From: Bacillota bacterium
GTDB lineage: Bacteria; Bacillota; Clostridia; Acetivibrionales; DTU013
Length of the DNA stretch: 11,407 nt
Assembly (NCBI GenBank): GCA_023411715.1
Contig: JAEYOM010000039.1
Location: 1 to 11,407 of the forward strand
Reading direction: 5' to 3'
Shown piece by piece: positions 1 through 6,819 of the stretch. A model generated the notes under the pieces. That model did not search any database and was not told where the DNA came from. It worked only from the letters and a program-made list of their open reading frames with translations. The translations under genes and the position numbers were made by a program. The first letter of the stretch is position 1. The number at the start of each line of letters is the position of its first letter.

Positions 1-163
1 TTACGTGCCAGGAAAGGTATTGCGAGACATTCACCGCCCGGCTGAAAAGGGGTTCAAATAAATAAAGATTTTCAAAAAGAACGGCAGAAACAACAGCGAC
101 CGCGATCAGCCAGATAAGCTGTTTATAATCATTTATCCTGTTCAATAAGCTTTTTGATCTCAA
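1..163 (-). CDS. N-terminus of a membrane protein (partial, runs off left edge)
   Basis: Fifty-four codons are visible on the minus strand, open to the window edge. I chose the TTG start at 163 because AGAGGG (plus 172-177) sits 8 nt upstream. An in-frame GTG at 172 would overlap that ribosome binding site, and an in-frame stop lies just before it. There is no ATG start in this frame. The peptide begins with a basic stretch (LRSKSLLNRINDYK). One hydrophobic membrane segment follows (about residues 16-37, QLIWLIAVAVVSAVLFENLY) and then a loop with LFEPLFSRAVNVSQYLSWH. It starts 18 nt after the acetyltransferase stop, so it is probably the third gene of the GH20-GNAT operon. I do not recognise the family. 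A polytopic membrane protein is likely, but only one helix is seen. Confidence 0.5.
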   Translation of the reverse strand, partial: MRSKSLLNRINDYKQLIWLIAVAVVSAVLFENLYLFEPLFSRAVNVSQYLSWHV

Positions 164-181
164 AAAACACACCCTCTAAAA

Positions 182-682
182 TCATCTATTTTGAGGTTGG
201 ACTATACTCTTTTCAAAGCAAACTGCCTCGGGTCTGTCAGCATACTTCCCATAGTTGGGAATACGACGATAACCTCTCTTTTCATAAAACGCCACTGCCC
301 TTCTATTTACCAGCCGGGTTTCGAGCCGAAGAACACTGTAGCCCAGCTGCTTTGCCCGAGTCTCAAGATAACACAGAATTTCAGTACCGACGCCTGCCGC
401 CTTGGTCCTGGCGTACATGCGCTTGACCTCCGCAATATCTCCGTCAATAGGGCGAAATGCCCCACAGCCAATCGCTTCACCAGTTTCGTCATATGCTATG
501 GCAAACACGGAACGCGGAACACAGACATCATCCGGGCTGAACGAATTTCTCCCGCTGCTGCCCGTTATAGCCTTCAGATCTCTTGATAATTCATCCATCA
601 AACGTATCGCGTTATATGTATCGGGATGTTCTTCAATGATTTTTATAGCTGCATCCTCCATTCTCCGTAGCTCAAATGCCAT
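182..682 (-). CDS. GNAT-family N-acetyltransferase
   Basis: This 166-residue cytosolic protein is predicted to transfer an acetyl group from acetyl-CoA to an amine; the substrate is not evident. The GNAT fold is recognisable. Motif A lies around residues 84-104 (AEVKRMYARTKAAGVGTEIL), with the acetyl-CoA pyrophosphate loop K-A-A-G-V-G at 94-99. Motif B lies at about 121-138 (ETRLVNRRAVAFYEKRGY). The C-terminal IPNYGKYADRPEAVCFEK is typical of a small stand-alone GNAT subgroup common in Firmicutes. The length is normal. The ATG at 682 is preceded by GAGG about 8 nt upstream. A second ATG at codon 8 is possible, but its GGAG is too close. The gene begins only 10 nt after the stop of the GH20 gene, and its ribosome binding site overlaps that stop, which suggests translational coupling. 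Acetylation of an amino sugar is conceivable from the neighbourhood, but nothing in the protein shows it. Confidence 0.88.
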   Translation of the reverse strand: MAFELRRMEDAAIKIIEEHPDTYNAIRLMDELSRDLKAITGSSGRNSFSPDDVCVPRSVFAIAYDETGEAIGCGAFRPIDGDIAEVKRMYARTKAAGVGTEILCYLETRAKQLGYSVLRLETRLVNRRAVAFYEKRGYRRIPNYGKYADRPEAVCFEKSIVQPQNR

Positions 683-692
683 ACGGCGCGCC

Positions 693-2612
693 TCAGCTTC
701 TAAGCAGCCCGCAGATACCCAGGATCACTTCCTTGATCCTGTAAAGCTCGCTCTCCCTGTTTCTTTCTCGCCAGACCCGCTTATAATCCATGAGCCAGTA
801 TTCCAACCTGACAGCCAGCTCCTTCGGTTCCAGTATCAGGCCTGTATCCTTCTGTCCCAGGAACTTTTTCTTGATGACCGGTAACAGAGCCTGGGATAGG
901 GCAAGTCCTTCCGCCGCAGCGAGGATCTCCCTGAGATCCTGCCTCCTGTCCGGGAAAATGCGTGGATTCAGTGCAGCAAGTTCATCCTGCAGTTTCCTGA
1001 TCCTGGCGTAAGCCTTTCTGATACTCTCCTCACCGCAATCCAGCATGTGTTTGAGATAATGCTCTTTATACCCGTAGTCGTCCACGTCCAGGCCGATAGT
1101 CGAGTAATACCACAATACTGTCGTTCCCCAGTCGAGCACGGTCTGTCGTGACAATTCCCTGACGAGCCCCACATACCTGCCGGACCCGTCCCCGTACTCC
1201 AGTTCCGATATCTCTTCATCCGAAGGCCCCTCCGTTTTGGCGGCATTCCACGAAAGACCCGCACCGAAGATCGCTCCCGGCATCGAACCGGCGAGGAGAT
1301 TTATATGTCCGAAATCTCCCCAATCCGTATTAAGGATGCCCTTCGCATTATATTTGAGGGCATGTGAGACCATCGCGCGTATATTCCCGGTTGAACCGTC
1401 AATATCATTGACAAGCCTGTTCCAGCCCTGCACACCAGGACAGGCATACTGCGCGAGCCCTGCCTCTGCGATCGCCCTGATACCGTCTTCAGTCGCATCA
1501 GGAGCATAATTCCAGTTGAGCAGCGTAACTCCCTCCGGCAGATCCTTCAAAACCTCGGGATATTTGAGCAATATGTCCCCCCACATCATGACGGACTTGT
1601 TGCGCGATCTCACATGATTGACGATCTCTCTTACAAAGTAGAGGTAAAGCTTTCCCCTGCCCATACTTTCGGCAAGAGGCCTGTTCCTCCCCCTTCCGAG
1701 GTCGAAGGTCTCATCGCAGCCGATATTGAATTTCCCGGAAGAAAACAGGGGCAGGTATTCATCGATCATATCGCGCACGAACTGCAGGCTTTGCGGGTTG
1801 CTGGCATCGAGCGTGTAATGGCGCATCCTTTCAACCCACGTAAACGGTTTGTCAGGGATCTTTTCATACTCGTTGAGCCTGCCGAAGGATTTAGATATAA
1901 GTGCGTGATAGAGGTGGCCGAACGTTGATATCGAAGGCACTAATTCAATGCCGCGCTTTTTACAGTACTCATCCAGGATGATTGTATCTTCCGCCGTAAG
2001 CGGGTCCGAATCGGCCCATATCTCGCTGTGCGCCCTGAAAGCAAAGGAATGCTCTATATAGAGCTGCAGCTGGTTTATCTTGTAAAATGACAGTCTGTCG
2101 GCGAGCTCCATCAGTGTTTCAAGCTTTGGCACCCTGCCTCTCGTTATATCGTGATAGAAACCCCTGAATTCGAAATCAGGCCTGTCTTCTATTTTAACAC
2201 ACGGTATCGACGGTGCGCTTCCCCTGATGATCTGCCTGAGCGTTTGTATTCCATAATACAGACCGACGCCCGAACCGCCGGTTACCAAAATCATCTCTTC
2301 AGTCACGGTCAGTCTGTATGAGGGCGCCGCAGCTTCATCAGCACCCGCTTTGGCTCCTGCTTTTGCCCTTTTGGTATCCTTCTGCAAAATAATCAATCCT
2401 GCCGACCGGGACGCCAGTTTCCCAATATCGGCCGTACCCTTTGTAATCGCAGGCGCAATGCCCGTCCTGTCATATATCTCCTGTCTGAGTAAAACTGCCG
2501 CTTCATAATCGGTATAATCACACGATGAATCAAGCAATATCGTAGCTGCACCATCTATATGGAAAACTCCGTTCCTGTCCTCCAGTTTCTTCGGGTATGG
2601 GATCAGTACCAT
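693..2612 (-). CDS. GH20-type beta-N-acetylhexosaminidase
   Basis: Predicted to hydrolyse terminal N-acetylhexosamine residues from oligosaccharides by substrate-assisted catalysis. No signal peptide is visible, so it probably acts in the cytoplasm on imported sugars. The first ~140 residues are the GH20b-like accessory domain (VLIPYPKKLEDRNGVF start; GVGLYYGIQTLRQII near 115-129). The TIM barrel follows, with FRGFYHDITRG at 149-159, the catalytic Asp-Glu pair D300-E301 in NIGCDETFDLG, WGDI at 344-347 and NTDWGD at 428-433. About 200 helical residues follow the barrel. The classical HxGGDE signature is altered to NIGCDE. Residues 81-98 (KRAKAGAKAGADEAAAPS) are a low-complexity insert. I chose the ATG at 2612 (639 aa). 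It has GGAGG 5 nt upstream, whereas the longer 661-aa form starting at 2678 has no Shine-Dalgarno sequence and would span a likely promoter. It is the first gene of an operon with the downstream GNAT gene. Exact sugar specificity is unknown. Confidence 0.85.
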   Translation of the reverse strand: MVLIPYPKKLEDRNGVFHIDGAATILLDSSCDYTDYEAAVLLRQEIYDRTGIAPAITKGTADIGKLASRSAGLIILQKDTKRAKAGAKAGADEAAAPSYRLTVTEEMILVTGGSGVGLYYGIQTLRQIIRGSAPSIPCVKIEDRPDFEFRGFYHDITRGRVPKLETLMELADRLSFYKINQLQLYIEHSFAFRAHSEIWADSDPLTAEDTIILDEYCKKRGIELVPSISTFGHLYHALISKSFGRLNEYEKIPDKPFTWVERMRHYTLDASNPQSLQFVRDMIDEYLPLFSSGKFNIGCDETFDLGRGRNRPLAESMGRGKLYLYFVREIVNHVRSRNKSVMMWGDILLKYPEVLKDLPEGVTLLNWNYAPDATEDGIRAIAEAGLAQYACPGVQGWNRLVNDIDGSTGNIRAMVSHALKYNAKGILNTDWGDFGHINLLAGSMPGAIFGAGLSWNAAKTEGPSDEEISELEYGDGSGRYVGLVRELSRQTVLDWGTTVLWYYSTIGLDVDDYGYKEHYLKHMLDCGEESIRKAYARIRKLQDELAALNPRIFPDRRQDLREILAAAEGLALSQALLPVIKKKFLGQKDTGLILEPKELAVRLEYWLMDYKRVWRERNRESELYRIKEVILGICGLLRS

Positions 2613-2637
2613 GGGAACCTCCGGATAAAATTTTTCG

Positions 2638-2657
2638 ATCACATTGTGATTGTACCA
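2638..2657 (-). promoter_or_regulatory. Extended -10 promoter with overlapping palindrome for the GH20 operon
   Basis: The minus strand carries TGGTACAAT (plus 2649-2657), an extended -10 element that can work without a good -35. It would start transcription near 2642 and give a leader of about 30 nt before the ATG at 2612. A perfect palindrome, ATCACA-T-TGTGAT (2638-2650), overlaps the -10 and the start point, a position suited to a repressor. Its half-sites are inverted relative to a CRP box (TGTGA-N6-TCACA), so CRP is unlikely. A TTGACG at plus 2719-2724 could be a further upstream -35, but its -10 partner is weak. The assignment rests on pattern only. Confidence 0.4.
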
Positions 2658-2766
2658 TCTCCGCGACTGTTTTACCATATGTTGCTGCTGACGCTTACTA
2701 TGAACTCATATTAGCCTTCGTCAAATAATAACTTCTGCGAGATCATAATCGATTTACTCTGCATAT

Positions 2767-2817
2767 AAAGGGGCTGTCTCCAAAATCAGATAAAATCTGA
2801 TTAGGGACAGCCCCTTT
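2767..2817. terminator. Long hairpin, probable terminator after the ABC transporter operon
   Basis: A perfect 12-bp outer stem, AAAGGGGCTGTC / GACAGCCCCTTT, encloses an 8-bp inner stem, AATCAGAT / ATCTGATT, with a three-base AAA loop. The two are separated by a small asymmetric internal bulge. The hairpin lies 48 nt beyond the solute-binding protein stop and about 110 nt before the candidate GH20 promoter, so termination of the transporter mRNA is the natural role. The T-tract is short on both strands (CCCCTTTATAT on minus, CCCCTTTCTTT on plus). It could act in both directions. The ends also resemble terminal repeats of some insertion sequences. Confidence 0.6.
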
Positions 2818-2865
2818 CTTTACAGCTTATGATAATTTCCGCAGGATACGATCTTTCACAGCATA

Positions 2866-4395
2866 TTACTTAGCTGTGAGGAAAGCGTTCAGCTGCTTGT
2901 TAGCTTCTTTAACTACAGCGTCAATTCCCGCTGCTTTAAGCTTTTTGGTAAACTCGGGAAGCTTTGTCGCCGGATCGGAAGCGCCTGTAAGAAGCCCTAC
3001 ATTATATTGAGTCGCCACGTTATTGAGGGTAGCCATCTGGGTCTTAACAGGATCAGTATCAAATGAATAGCCGAGTATCGGCAAACCTTGCGCATTATTA
3101 AACTTAGGGAACAGCCTTGTATAAAGGTCGGACGGATCGCTCTCCGTAAGAGGCAGTATGTTTACATTTCCCAGACCCGCAACCCACGGTGAGTATCCAT
3201 TTTTCGGTATCAGTGATACTCTGCCGTCTACTTTTCTATAGTGTACACCCTCAACACCGTAAGCAAGCAGAGTACGCAGATATGGATCAGTATTAACAAG
3301 GTTTAGCAGCATAAGCGCGCGGTCCGGATTTTTAGAAGTTATTGAAATCGCATTCATACCGCCCCGCGAAGAAGTAGTTGATATATAACCGGCCTGAACC
3401 GGTTTAACTGTAAACTTGTAGTTGTATTGATCAGTTCTGGTATTTTCATTGCCCGGGTAGTATGGATAAATCTCAAACGCCCATTCCCCTGATGTCAGAG
3501 TTTTCTGCCATGTTTCATTCATTGTTTGCGTATTGGTAGTCGCCGCCGGGTTAATATATCCGGCTAGGAAATACTTGTGCATAGTTTCAGCATAAGCTTT
3601 AAAAGCAGCGCCTTCGTAACGGCTGGTGAGTGTCTTTCCTGATTTTGAAGGATTAACCGGATTAAAGGCATATTCGAGCAGCATGCTGGGATCGATCAGG
3701 TCGGAATTTGTAAGCGCTCTCTCCCAAACTGTATAGTCACAGTTGATCGGATAGAAATCCTTGCCTTCGCCTTCTTTAATCTTCTTCATCAACGGCTCAA
3801 GGCTCTTCAAGTCGGTTACCTGGCTGGCAGTGATACCATACTTGTCGAGAATTCGCTTGTTAAAGCACCAAACATACTGCTGGGCAATTTCCTTGTAGGT
3901 CGGAATCGCATAAATTCCTTTGCCGTTCTTACCATTCACCATTGCTCCCTGGGCCAGAACGCTTGGAAGGGTTTTAAACAGGTTCGGAGCACAAGTTTTG
4001 AGCAAATTGTTCTTTGGGTCGTCAAGGCGTCTGAACGCACCCTTCTTTGCCATCGCCGGATACGTATTAGTGTTCCAGCTGCTGGTAAAGTATATGTCAA
4101 TCTTATCTCCGCCGTTAATTGCCAGGGTTTGCTTATTGTCAAAGGTACCCCAGCTTTCCCATTTCATCTTCAGCTCGCAATTAAGCTTCTTTTTTAGATA
4201 TTCGTTTACTTTTTTCATAGCCGCTTTGTCATCTGTTACGTTATTTCCCTCGTACATCCAGGTCAGCGTTACAAATTTTGCCGTGCTTGGTTTCTTGACC
4301 GCGGTAATCGCATTAGCAGAAATACAAAGGGACAGCACCAACGTCATGCAGATAACGATTGCCAGAACCTTTTTCATTGCCTTCATTGCCTTCAT
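2866..4395 (-). CDS. Sugar ABC transporter extracellular solute-binding protein
   Basis: A 509-residue binding protein of the LplA/YtcQ-like type that travels with LplB/LplC permeases and takes up oligosaccharides. The N-terminus is a signal peptide: a lysine-rich start, a hydrophobic core (VLAIVICMTLVLSLCI) and a predicted cleavage after SANA at about residue 29. The mature part begins with a beta strand (KFVTLTWMYEG). It includes binding-protein features such as DIYFTSSW, GIYAIPTYKEIAQQYVWCFNK and SSRGGMNAISITSKNPDRALMLLN, which match family 1/DUF3502-like proteins. The only Cys near the signal core is in LSLC, a poor lipobox, which is odd for a Gram-positive binding protein. I chose the ATG at 4395, with AAGGAG 8 nt upstream. 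A GTG at 4404 would overlap that site. The ATG lies about 130 nt after the second permease gene, and this last position in the operon is common for this transporter type. Confidence 0.88.
   Translation of the reverse strand: MKAMKAMKKVLAIVICMTLVLSLCISANAITAVKKPSTAKFVTLTWMYEGNNVTDDKAAMKKVNEYLKKKLNCELKMKWESWGTFDNKQTLAINGGDKIDIYFTSSWNTNTYPAMAKKGAFRRLDDPKNNLLKTCAPNLFKTLPSVLAQGAMVNGKNGKGIYAIPTYKEIAQQYVWCFNKRILDKYGITASQVTDLKSLEPLMKKIKEGEGKDFYPINCDYTVWERALTNSDLIDPSMLLEYAFNPVNPSKSGKTLTSRYEGAAFKAYAETMHKYFLAGYINPAATTNTQTMNETWQKTLTSGEWAFEIYPYYPGNENTRTDQYNYKFTVKPVQAGYISTTSSRGGMNAISITSKNPDRALMLLNLVNTDPYLRTLLAYGVEGVHYRKVDGRVSLIPKNGYSPWVAGLGNVNILPLTESDPSDLYTRLFPKFNNAQGLPILGYSFDTDPVKTQMATLNNVATQYNVGLLTGASDPATKLPEFTKKLKAAGIDAVVKEANKQLNAFLTAK
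4378..4395 (-). repeat. Tandem 9-bp repeat at the start of the solute-binding protein gene
   Basis: ATGAAGGCA occurs twice in direct tandem, followed by ATGAAAAAG. The protein therefore begins MKAMKAMKK, and three successive ATG codons could serve as starts. Spacing from the AAGGAG site favours the first. The repeat lengthens the positively charged n-region of the signal peptide and could expand or contract by slippage without shifting the frame. Confidence 0.7.
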
Positions 4396-4430
4396 TGTCT
4401 TCACTCCTTAAATAAATTTTTGGGTTTGCT

Positions 4431-4510
4431 TTGCCGGTTCGTCATTATCCGGCAATAACATTATTTATGTAAGCGGCAATTCCAGGCGTGATCGTGCCTT
4501 AATGCCGGAT
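4431..4510 (-). promoter_or_regulatory. Hairpin-forming spacer between permease and binding-protein genes
   Basis: The spacer contains TTGCCGG (4431-4437) and CCGGCAA (4449-4455), a 7-bp stem. Nearly the same strand, ATCCGGCA (4447-4454), can instead pair with TGCCGGAT (4503-4510). The two foldings exclude each other. No T-tract follows, so this is not an intrinsic terminator. A 3'-stabilising or processing structure that raises binding-protein expression relative to the permeases is a common arrangement in sugar ABC operons and would fit, but this is inference. Confidence 0.35.
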
Positions 4511-4527
4511 ACAACTGCGTTATTCCG

Positions 4528-5454
4528 TCAGCCTTTTATCGAGCCGACAGTGAGTCCGGCTACAACATAACGCTGAAAGAACGGATACGCACATGCTATG
4601 GGAATGACTATCAATACGACAATCGCCATACGTAAGCTCTGTGTCGGCAATTTCGACACATCGACAACAGTTTCGAGTCCTTTTCCGGAGTTTGCCGCAA
4701 GGAAGTCAACCTGGCTTTGCATCTGCCAGAGCAGAAACTGGAGCGGATAATACTGATTATCGCCTATGTACAGCAGGGCGCTGAACCAGTCATTCCAATA
4801 TGCCAGAATCGTCAGAAGAGCAATTGTAGCGATACCTGGTTTTGATATGGGTATAATAATTTTCATCAGCGTATTGTATTCTCCGCTGCCATCGATAGTC
4901 GAGGCTTCAATGATAGAATCGGGTACACTGGACTGAAAGAATGTGCGCATGATTATCAGGTTGAACGGATTTACCAGTAAAGGAACAATAAGAGCCCAGT
5001 AATTGTCACTCAATCCAAGCATAATCTTGCTTACCTGATATGTCGGAGCAAGTCCGCCGGTAAACATCATAGTAAATACCGCGAACAACGTGAAGAATCT
5101 ACGATATTTGAAGTCTCTGCGATATAGTGCGTATGAATATAAAATGCAGATCGCAACACTTAAAACAGTACCCACAACCGAAACAAATATACTGTTGAAG
5201 TAGGAAAGCCAAAGCTGCCTCCCCATGCTGAAAACATATTTATAACCGTCCAGCGACCACGATTGCGGAAAGAAGGAAAACCCTATGTTTGCTATACTTT
5301 GCTTGGATGTAAAGGAAATGATGATACAAAAGATAAACGGAATAACACACACCAGGGAAAACACAGCAATAATGACATGCAATATTATTTCAGCGGGTAT
5401 GCTAACCGCACCTAAACGAGACCTCTTATGGCTTTTGGGCATCAAAGTGTTCAT
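4528..5454 (-). CDS. Carbohydrate ABC transporter permease, LplC/YtcP-like
   Basis: A 308-residue inner-membrane subunit that forms half of the translocation pore of a CUT1-type sugar importer. It shows about six hydrophobic segments, beginning at residues 22-48 (EIILHVIIAVFSLVCVIPFI). It has the MalG-type N-terminal layout and the cytoplasmic EAA loop at about 183-201 (E-A-S-T-I-D-G-S ... I-P), which contacts the ATPase. FTGGLAPTYQ (131-140) and LVNPFNLIIMRTFFQS (160-175) are characteristic of the LplC/YtcP branch. The C-terminal GLTVGSIKG is typical of this family. The length is normal. The ATG at 5454 has AGGAGG 8 nt upstream and lies 12 nt after the stop of the LplB-like gene, so the two are co-transcribed. 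Confidence 0.92.
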   Translation of the reverse strand: MNTLMPKSHKRSRLGAVSIPAEIILHVIIAVFSLVCVIPFIFCIIISFTSKQSIANIGFSFFPQSWSLDGYKYVFSMGRQLWLSYFNSIFVSVVGTVLSVAICILYSYALYRRDFKYRRFFTLFAVFTMMFTGGLAPTYQVSKIMLGLSDNYWALIVPLLVNPFNLIIMRTFFQSSVPDSIIEASTIDGSGEYNTLMKIIIPISKPGIATIALLTILAYWNDWFSALLYIGDNQYYPLQFLLWQMQSQVDFLAANSGKGLETVVDVSKLPTQSLRMAIVVLIVIPIACAYPFFQRYVVAGLTVGSIKG

Positions 5455-5466
5455 TTACGCTTCCTC

Positions 5467-6459
5467 CTAAAACATTGCGCTATCCGGGTCTACCCTACGG
5501 ACGATTGCGTTAGTAATCAATACAAGAACAAATCCCACCGCACTTTGGAAAAGACCCGCAGCTGTACTCATTCCGACGTCACCGGTATTCAAAAGCGCCC
5601 GGTAAACATATGTATCAACCACCTGTGTTACAGGGATCAATGACCCGGAATCCATCGGTACTGTGAAGAAAAGTCCGAAATCGGAGTTGAATATTTTCCC
5701 CACATTGATAATCAGCAGAACAACGATCAGCGTAGTTAAATGCGGAAGTGTGACATAGCGTATCTGCTGCCACTTTGAAGCTCCGTCGATCCTGGCGGCT
5801 TCATATAGACTTGAGTCAATACCCACTATGGCTGCCATATACAGCACTACAGTATAGCCGACATTCTTCCACATATGGGCGAATACAATAAGGTACGGCC
5901 AGGGCCTGGTATCGTTATACCAACCCAATTGGGTTATTTCTAAATTCTTGAACAAATGTACCATTAAACCGTCATCAGGGGCCAGAAAGGCGTATAAAAA
6001 GTAACTGGCTACTACCCAGCTCAAAAAGAACGGAAAGAACATCATTGTTTGATAAGTTTTCATCAGACGCTTCTGTGTAAGCTCACTCATCATAATCGCC
6101 AAGGCTACCGAAATGACAGTGCCCAATATGATAAAAACTAAATTGTAGGCTATCGTATTATAAAGCATTTGCCAACAGTCGCTGGTAGCAAATAAAAATG
6201 CGAAGTTTTGCAATCCCACCCAGGAGCTGTGTATTACGTTGTTGAACAACGTCGGGTTATCGTAATAAATTTCAAAGTTTTGAAAAGCCATCACAATACC
6301 AAACATCGGTAAGTATCGCAGCAGTAACAGCCAAATCGCACCGGGCAACACCATGGTCAGCAATATTAAGGTTTTTTTATGCCTATGGAAGCCCATACGA
6401 TTCAGAACTGTTGCTTTCTCAGTGGCAACCCCGCTTGAATTCGTCATATTTTGAATCAT
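5467..6459 (-). CDS. Carbohydrate ABC transporter permease, LplB-like
   Basis: A 330-residue inner-membrane subunit, the MalF-type partner of the LplC-like permease. After a 30-residue basic cytoplasmic N-terminus come membrane segments starting at about 31-48 (LILLTMVLPGAIWLLLL). RYLPMFGIVMAFQNFEIY and the loop SSWVGLQNF are hallmarks of the LplB/YtePQ branch. The EAA loop is well preserved at 220-239 (E-A-A-R-I-D-G-A-S-K-W ... L-P), followed by further helices and the C-terminal NAIVRRVDPDSAMF. The length is normal for the family. The start at 6459 has AAGGTAGG about 6 nt upstream. It is the first gene of the transporter operon. No ATP-binding subunit is present in the window, so a shared MsmX-type ATPase encoded elsewhere probably energises it. 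Confidence 0.92.
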   Translation of the reverse strand: MIQNMTNSSGVATEKATVLNRMGFHRHKKTLILLTMVLPGAIWLLLLRYLPMFGIVMAFQNFEIYYDNPTLFNNVIHSSWVGLQNFAFLFATSDCWQMLYNTIAYNLVFIILGTVISVALAIMMSELTQKRLMKTYQTMMFFPFFLSWVVASYFLYAFLAPDDGLMVHLFKNLEITQLGWYNDTRPWPYLIVFAHMWKNVGYTVVLYMAAIVGIDSSLYEAARIDGASKWQQIRYVTLPHLTTLIVVLLIINVGKIFNSDFGLFFTVPMDSGSLIPVTQVVDTYVYRALLNTGDVGMSTAAGLFQSAVGFVLVLITNAIVRRVDPDSAMF

Positions 6460-6595
6460 GTTAAACCTACCTTCTCAAGATTGCAATTTATTAGAAGCAT
6501 AAATCTCCGGGTTTGTACTGCTTTTTGCTATTAATTTGTAAACTAAACACGGTATAAGTATATTCGGGATTTGATGAGAAAAAAATGCCATTAAC

Positions 6596-6622
6596 TTGGT
6601 ATTTCTTGTACTTTATTGGTAT
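6596..6622 (-). promoter_or_regulatory. Direct repeat TTGGTAT x2, candidate activator site
   Basis: Two identical 7-bp units (6596-6602 and 6616-6622) begin 20 bp apart, close to two helical turns. They lie roughly 45-70 bp upstream of the start point predicted from the TATACT element of the minus-strand operon, whose -35 is poor. AraC-family activators, common regulators of LplABC-like transporters, bind direct repeats with this geometry. No regulator gene is in the window. Confidence 0.3.
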
Positions 6623-6711
6623 GTTATAAAACATCAAAAGAAAATAACAATATTGAACAATATATGCCAAAGTAGACCTGTTTCAAATACCGTTCGCTGC
6701 TTTTATACTAA

Positions 6712-6763
6712 GCATGGGGACAAATTTCCGCACATGCCGCAAATTTGTCAATGCAGGTATAAT
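6712..6763 (+). promoter_or_regulatory. Inverted repeat upstream of a TATAAT, candidate promoter-operator
   Basis: The 9-bp arms GACAAATTT (6719-6727) and AAATTTGTC (6741-6749) are perfect. They are extended by the outer arms GCAT (6712-6715) and ATGC (6751-6754). A consensus -10 TATAAT follows at 6758-6763, while the expected -35 position falls inside the repeat and reads TGCCGC. A promoter that lacks a -35 and is covered by a dyad suggests that a bound regulator controls it, as activator or repressor. The next gene rightward is the phosphohexomutase at 6942. Confidence 0.45.
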
Positions 6764-6819
6764 TGTTTAAACGGCCGTGCCAGCTTCTCCTTGTTAAGTA
6801 CCCATGCTCCGGAGAATGC

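Noticed and set aside
2638..2650. CRP/FNR-type binding site
   Set aside because: The half-sites are in the opposite order (ATCACA-T-TGTGAT) with a 1-bp spacer, unlike TGTGA-N6-TCACA.
2613..2678. Longer N-terminus of the GH20 protein (22 extra residues)
   Set aside because: The upstream ATG has no ribosome binding site, the extension would cover an extended -10 and palindrome, and the ATG at 2612 has GGAGG at ideal spacing.
3920..4411. 163-residue frame opposite the solute-binding protein gene
   Set aside because: It is antisense to a clear gene, and its hydrophobic stretch mirrors the signal peptide. No start site supports it.
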